From positions 1 through 8,858 of the forward strand of contig SWDL01000158.1 in assembly GCA_005116795.1 (NCBI GenBank): 8,858 nt of DNA, in the 5' to 3' direction. The position numbers and the translations under genes were made by a program. The notes beneath the pieces are model-generated. The model was given only the letters and a program-made list of their open reading frames with translations. It made no database searches and was not told the DNA's origin. Within the stretch, counting starts at the first letter, position 1. Every line of letters begins with the position of its first letter. This stretch comes from Nitrospira sp. (GTDB lineage Bacteria; Nitrospirota; Nitrospiria; Nitrospirales; Nitrospiraceae). Below, piece after piece: positions 6,015 through 8,858 of this stretch.

Positions 6015-7610
6015 CTATGACAGTTTGACCAACTTGACGGACAGGATATTCTTGCTCGCCCGAATCTTGTCGATGGCGCTCGCCGGAGGGGGCCCGTCGA
6101 GTCCCAGCAGCAGGAGAGCTCGTCCGCCTTGCGCCTCGCGCGAGCACTGCATCCGCGCGATGTTGATGGCCTGGTCGCCGAGAATCTGCCCGACGGTGCC
6201 GATGGCGCCCGGCTTATCCTCATTGAGGATCAGGAGCATATAGCCTTCCGGCACGATCTCGACCTGGAAGTCATCGATCTCGATGACCCGGGATTCCTTC
6301 TTATTATGGAGGGTCCCGGCGACGCGGTGGGTTTTCTTGCCCGCCTCAACGCACACGCGAATGACGCTGGTGAAGTCCCCGGCGTCGGCGCTCTTCACTT
6401 CCTTGACCTCAATCCCACGCTCTCGCGCCAGCACCGGCGCGTTCACGAAGTTGACCTCGTCTTGCAGAATCGGCATGAGGAGCCCCTTCAGCACCGCCAC
6501 GGTCAACGGCGCGAGGGACAGCGACGCCACTTCGCCGTTGTATTCGACGGTGACCTGCTCAAGCCCTCCTTCATAGAGTTGGGCCAGGAGCAGGCCGCTC
6601 CGCTCTGCGAGCGTGAGATAGGGCTGCAACCTGGGCAGAAGGTCCGGCGGAACCGACGGCATGTTGACCGCCCCCCGGGCGATGCCTTTGGTGAAGTAGT
6701 CGACGATTTGTTCCGCAATCCCCACCGCCACGTTTTCCTGGGCTTCCGTCGTGGCGGCGCCGATGTGCGGCGTGCAGGTAAAATTCTCCAAGGCCAACAG
6801 CGGATGATCCGGCTTGACCGGCTCGTCCTCGAAGACATCGAACGCCGCCGCCGCCACCTTCTTGGATTTCAGCGCCTCGACCAGATCCGGCTCATTGATG
6901 ATCCCGCCGCGCGCGCAGTTGACGATCATGACGCCCGGCTTCATCTGGGCGATCGCCTTGGCATCAATCAGCGATTTGGTCTCCGGCGTGAGCGGGGTAT
7001 GCACGGAGATGATGTCGGCGGTCCGGAAGAGCTCCGGGAGATCGACGATCTTCACGCCCATCCGTTGCGCGCGCTCAGGCGCCAGGTAGGGGTCGTAGGC
7101 GATGACGTTCATCGACACCCCCTGCGCCATCTTCGAGAGGTAGCCCCCGATCTGGCCGATGCCCACGATGCCCAAGGTCTTGTTATAGAGCTCCACGCCC
7201 ATGAATTTTTCTTTTTCCCATTTGCCGGCCTTCATAGAGGCCGTCGCCTGGGGAATCCGACGGGTCATCGCGCAGATCATGGACAAGGTGTGTTCGGCCG
7301 TGGTCACCGTGTTGCCGCCGGGAGTGTTCATCACCACGATGCCCCGACGGGTCGCCGCCTGCGAGTCCACGTTATCCAAACCGGACCCGGCCCGTCCGAT
7401 GACCTTCAACCGCGGCGCGGCCGCGATGACGTCTGCCGTCACTTTGGTCCCCGAGCGCACGATCAGCGCGTCGTAATCCTTGATGACGCTGAGGAGTTCC
7501 TCTTTGGACATCTTGGTCTTCACGTCGACCGTGAATCCCGCCTGTCGGAGGATGTCCACGCCCTGTTTGGAAAGACTGTCGCTGACGAGAACTTTCATCG
7601 GGTCGCCCAT
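6015..7610 (-). CDS. serA: D-3-phosphoglycerate dehydrogenase SerA (long, ACT-domain form)
   Basis: Catalyses NAD-dependent oxidation of 3-phosphoglycerate to 3-phosphohydroxypyruvate, the committed step of serine synthesis. It is 531 residues, the long type that carries an extra allosteric substrate-binding domain. Seen: the substrate-binding part begins MKVLVSDSLSKQGVDIL; the nucleotide fold has GIVGIGQIGG (147-156, the GxGxxG motif); the catalytic set is Arg234 in NCARGG, Glu263 in FEDEP and His282 in CTPHIGAAT. Residues about 320-450 form the intervening domain with NFVNAP (387-392). An ACT domain from about 457 to the end (YMLLILNEDKPGAIGTVG) is where serine feedback usually acts. Two starts compete: the ATG at 7610 (given) and the ATG at 7598, which yields the family-typical N-terminus MKVLVSD. 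AGGAG lies about 15 nt before the first, too far to decide. It follows the aminotransferase by 27 nt and precedes hisZ by 33 nt, which implies co-transcription. Confidence 0.95.
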   Translation of the reverse strand: MGDPMKVLVSDSLSKQGVDILRQAGFTVDVKTKMSKEELLSVIKDYDALIVRSGTKVTADVIAAAPRLKVIGRAGSGLDNVDSQAATRRGIVVMNTPGGNTVTTAEHTLSMICAMTRRIPQATASMKAGKWEKEKFMGVELYNKTLGIVGIGQIGGYLSKMAQGVSMNVIAYDPYLAPERAQRMGVKIVDLPELFRTADIISVHTPLTPETKSLIDAKAIAQMKPGVMIVNCARGGIINEPDLVEALKSKKVAAAAFDVFEDEPVKPDHPLLALENFTCTPHIGAATTEAQENVAVGIAEQIVDYFTKGIARGAVNMPSVPPDLLPRLQPYLTLAERSGLLLAQLYEGGLEQVTVEYNGEVASLSLAPLTVAVLKGLLMPILQDEVNFVNAPVLARERGIEVKEVKSADAGDFTSVIRVCVEAGKKTHRVAGTLHNKKESRVIEIDDFQVEIVPEGYMLLILNEDKPGAIGTVGQILGDQAINIARMQCSREAQGGRALLLLGLDGPPPASAIDKIRASKNILSVKLVKLS

Positions 7611-7637
7611 GGTGTCGTGTCGAAGCTCCTCTGGGAA

Positions 7638-8780
7638 TTACTCGGCCATCAACAGTGCTTGGGCCCGCGCCACGCCGCTGCCGAGCGTGATCGGGTGGCC
7701 CAGGCCCTTCAGCACCATTTCCATCGCCGCCAGGGCAGTGATGATATCAAACCGGTCCAGATACCCCATGGTGGAGATCCGGAACACCTTGCCCTTCAAT
7801 TGATCCTGGCCGCCCGCCGCCGTGATCCCATACTTCACGCGAAGGCTCTTGTAAATGGCCTGGCCATCCACCCCCTCAGGCGCATTGATGGCGGTCACCG
7901 CATCACTCGGCATATCCTTGGCAAAGATGGTCAACCCGGCGGCCTTGGCGCCTTCTCGCAGCGCATGGGCCATCTGGGTCTGTCGGGCAAACACCTGGTC
8001 CAGCCCTTCCGCTTTCATCATCTTGATCACTTCCTGCAGCCCGATGATCATCGACACCGCCGGCGTGTACGCGGTTTGATTCTTGGTCTGGTTCTCGCGC
8101 TCCCGCTTGAAGTTGAAATAGAACGCGGTGTTCTTGGCCTTGTCCGCCGACTGCCAGGCCTTGTCGCTCACACTGACGAACGCGAGGCCGGGCGGAAGCA
8201 TGAGAGCCTTTTGGGAGCCGGTGATCACGACATCCAACCCCCAGTCGTCCGTCTTGAGGTCAAAGACCCCCAAGGCGGTGATGGCATCGACGACCAGGAT
8301 CGTCTCCGGACAGCCCTTGACGATCTGCCCGAGCGCCTTCACGTCATGGGACACGCCGGTGGAGGTTTCACTGGCCTGGACATAGACGGCCTTGATCGCC
8401 GGATCCTTCTTCAGCGCCTCCGCGACCTGCTGCGGATCCACGGAACGGCCCCATTCCACTTTGAGTTCCGTCACTTGAGCGCCGAACGTCTTGCACAGCT
8501 TCCCCCAGCGTTCCCCGAATTTCCCCCCATTGACGACCAGCGCCTTATCGCCGGGCGAAAGGAAGTTCGAGACCGCGCCCTCCATGCCGCCCGTGCCGGA
8601 TGAGGCCAAAATGAGCACATCGTTCCGGGTCTGGTAGAGCCACTTCAGGCCTTCGCGGACCTCCTGGAAAATCGGGTCGAACTCGGGTGCGCGGTGATGG
8701 ACCATGGGCCTCGCCATCGCCAGCAACACCTCAGGGGGAACCGGCGTCGGCCCGGGAGCCAAGAGGTACCGTTTCAGCAT
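7638..8780 (-). CDS. Class V PLP aminotransferase (serine/alanine-glyoxylate type)
   Basis: A 380-residue fold-type I, class V aminotransferase of the serine-pyruvate / alanine-glyoxylate / serine-glyoxylate group, the full usual length. Seen: the N-terminal LLAPGPTPVPPEVL (6-19) and PMVHHRAPEF (25-34) typical of the group; SSGTGGMEG (60-68), which binds the cofactor phosphate; Asp165 in VVDAITALG, which pairs with the pyridine nitrogen; the Schiff-base Lys191 in ITGSQKALMLPPG; TPAVSMIIGLQE (239-250); and Arg334 in FRIS, the likely substrate carboxylate contact. The family swaps amino groups between Ser, Ala, Gly or Asp and glyoxylate or pyruvate, and some members act on phosphoserine. Lying 27 nt upstream of serA, it may make phosphoserine from the SerA product (a SerC substitute) or link serine and glycine; the sequence alone does not decide. 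The start at 8780 has GAGGAG about 11 nt upstream, a long spacing. It is probably the first gene of the operon. Confidence 0.9.
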   Translation of the reverse strand: MLKRYLLAPGPTPVPPEVLLAMARPMVHHRAPEFDPIFQEVREGLKWLYQTRNDVLILASSGTGGMEGAVSNFLSPGDKALVVNGGKFGERWGKLCKTFGAQVTELKVEWGRSVDPQQVAEALKKDPAIKAVYVQASETSTGVSHDVKALGQIVKGCPETILVVDAITALGVFDLKTDDWGLDVVITGSQKALMLPPGLAFVSVSDKAWQSADKAKNTAFYFNFKRERENQTKNQTAYTPAVSMIIGLQEVIKMMKAEGLDQVFARQTQMAHALREGAKAAGLTIFAKDMPSDAVTAINAPEGVDGQAIYKSLRVKYGITAAGGQDQLKGKVFRISTMGYLDRFDIITALAAMEMVLKGLGHPITLGSGVARAQALLMAE

Positions 8781-8791
8781 GATGACATCAT
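8779..8791. repeat. 13-bp palindrome over the start of the aminotransferase gene
   Basis: ATGATG and CATCAT face each other around a single central base, covering part of the start codon and the spacer to the ribosome site. It might be an operator or may simply reflect stacked ATG triplets. The remaining sequence to the window end (8792-8858) shows only GAGGAG at 8797-8792 and no promoter I can defend. Confidence 0.35.
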
Positions 8792-8858
8792 CTCCTCAAT
8801 GTGAGATCTGTTGGGGATTTCGGCAAGAAAAAGAAGTTTTGACGCTACCATAGCCCCC

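Noticed and set aside
6129..8603. An 824-residue open frame on the plus strand
   Set aside because: It lies exactly opposite serA and the aminotransferase, both of which have intact catalytic motifs. The translation is rich in His, Arg, Asp and Gly with no family motif, typical of the antisense frame of a GC-rich gene.
8839..8844. TTGACG on the plus strand as a -35 box of a divergent gene
   Set aside because: The window ends 14 bases later, so no -10 box or gene can be seen; a single hexamer is not evidence.

Overview
The window is GC-rich bacterial chromosome with seven genes, all read from the minus strand, so transcription runs from high to low coordinates. My best guess for the host is a Nitrospirota-like (Nitrospira-type) Gram-negative bacterium. 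That guess rests on the mix of HisZ, a long ACT-type SerA, a many-repeat TPR lipoprotein and type IV pilins, and on the general character of the proteins. No rRNA or other firm taxonomic marker is present.

Right half (8780 to 3236): four closely packed genes form a likely operon. They are a class V aminotransferase, serA (3-phosphoglycerate dehydrogenase), hisZ (regulatory subunit of ATP phosphoribosyltransferase) and dnaB (replicative helicase), with gaps of 27, 33 and 10 nt. The first two plausibly supply serine and glycine, and the aminotransferase may stand in for SerC. hisZ belongs to histidine synthesis. dnaB seems to be carried along as the last gene. The operon promoter is not visible in the 78 nt available upstream.

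Middle (3239 to 1278): a strong sigma-70-type promoter (TTGACA, 18 bp, TATACT) starts inside the end of dnaB, with its -35 box covering the dnaB stop codon. It should drive a 609-residue lipoprotein made of about 15 TPR repeats. A GC-rich hairpin lies in its 5' leader.

Left part (1277 to 1): two type IV pilin-like genes in tandem, the second cut by the window edge. Each is preceded by a very similar -24/-12 (sigma-54) element, 14 of 17 bases identical, which suggests co-control by RpoN and a PilR-type activator. A hairpin followed by a T-run separates them and looks like the terminator of the upstream pilin gene.

I see no mobile element, CRISPR array, tRNA, rRNA or clear sign of recent transfer. 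The most notable points are the paired sigma-54 promoters, the possible SerC replacement beside serA, and the large TPR lipoprotein between housekeeping genes and pilins. I found no convincing undescribed system.
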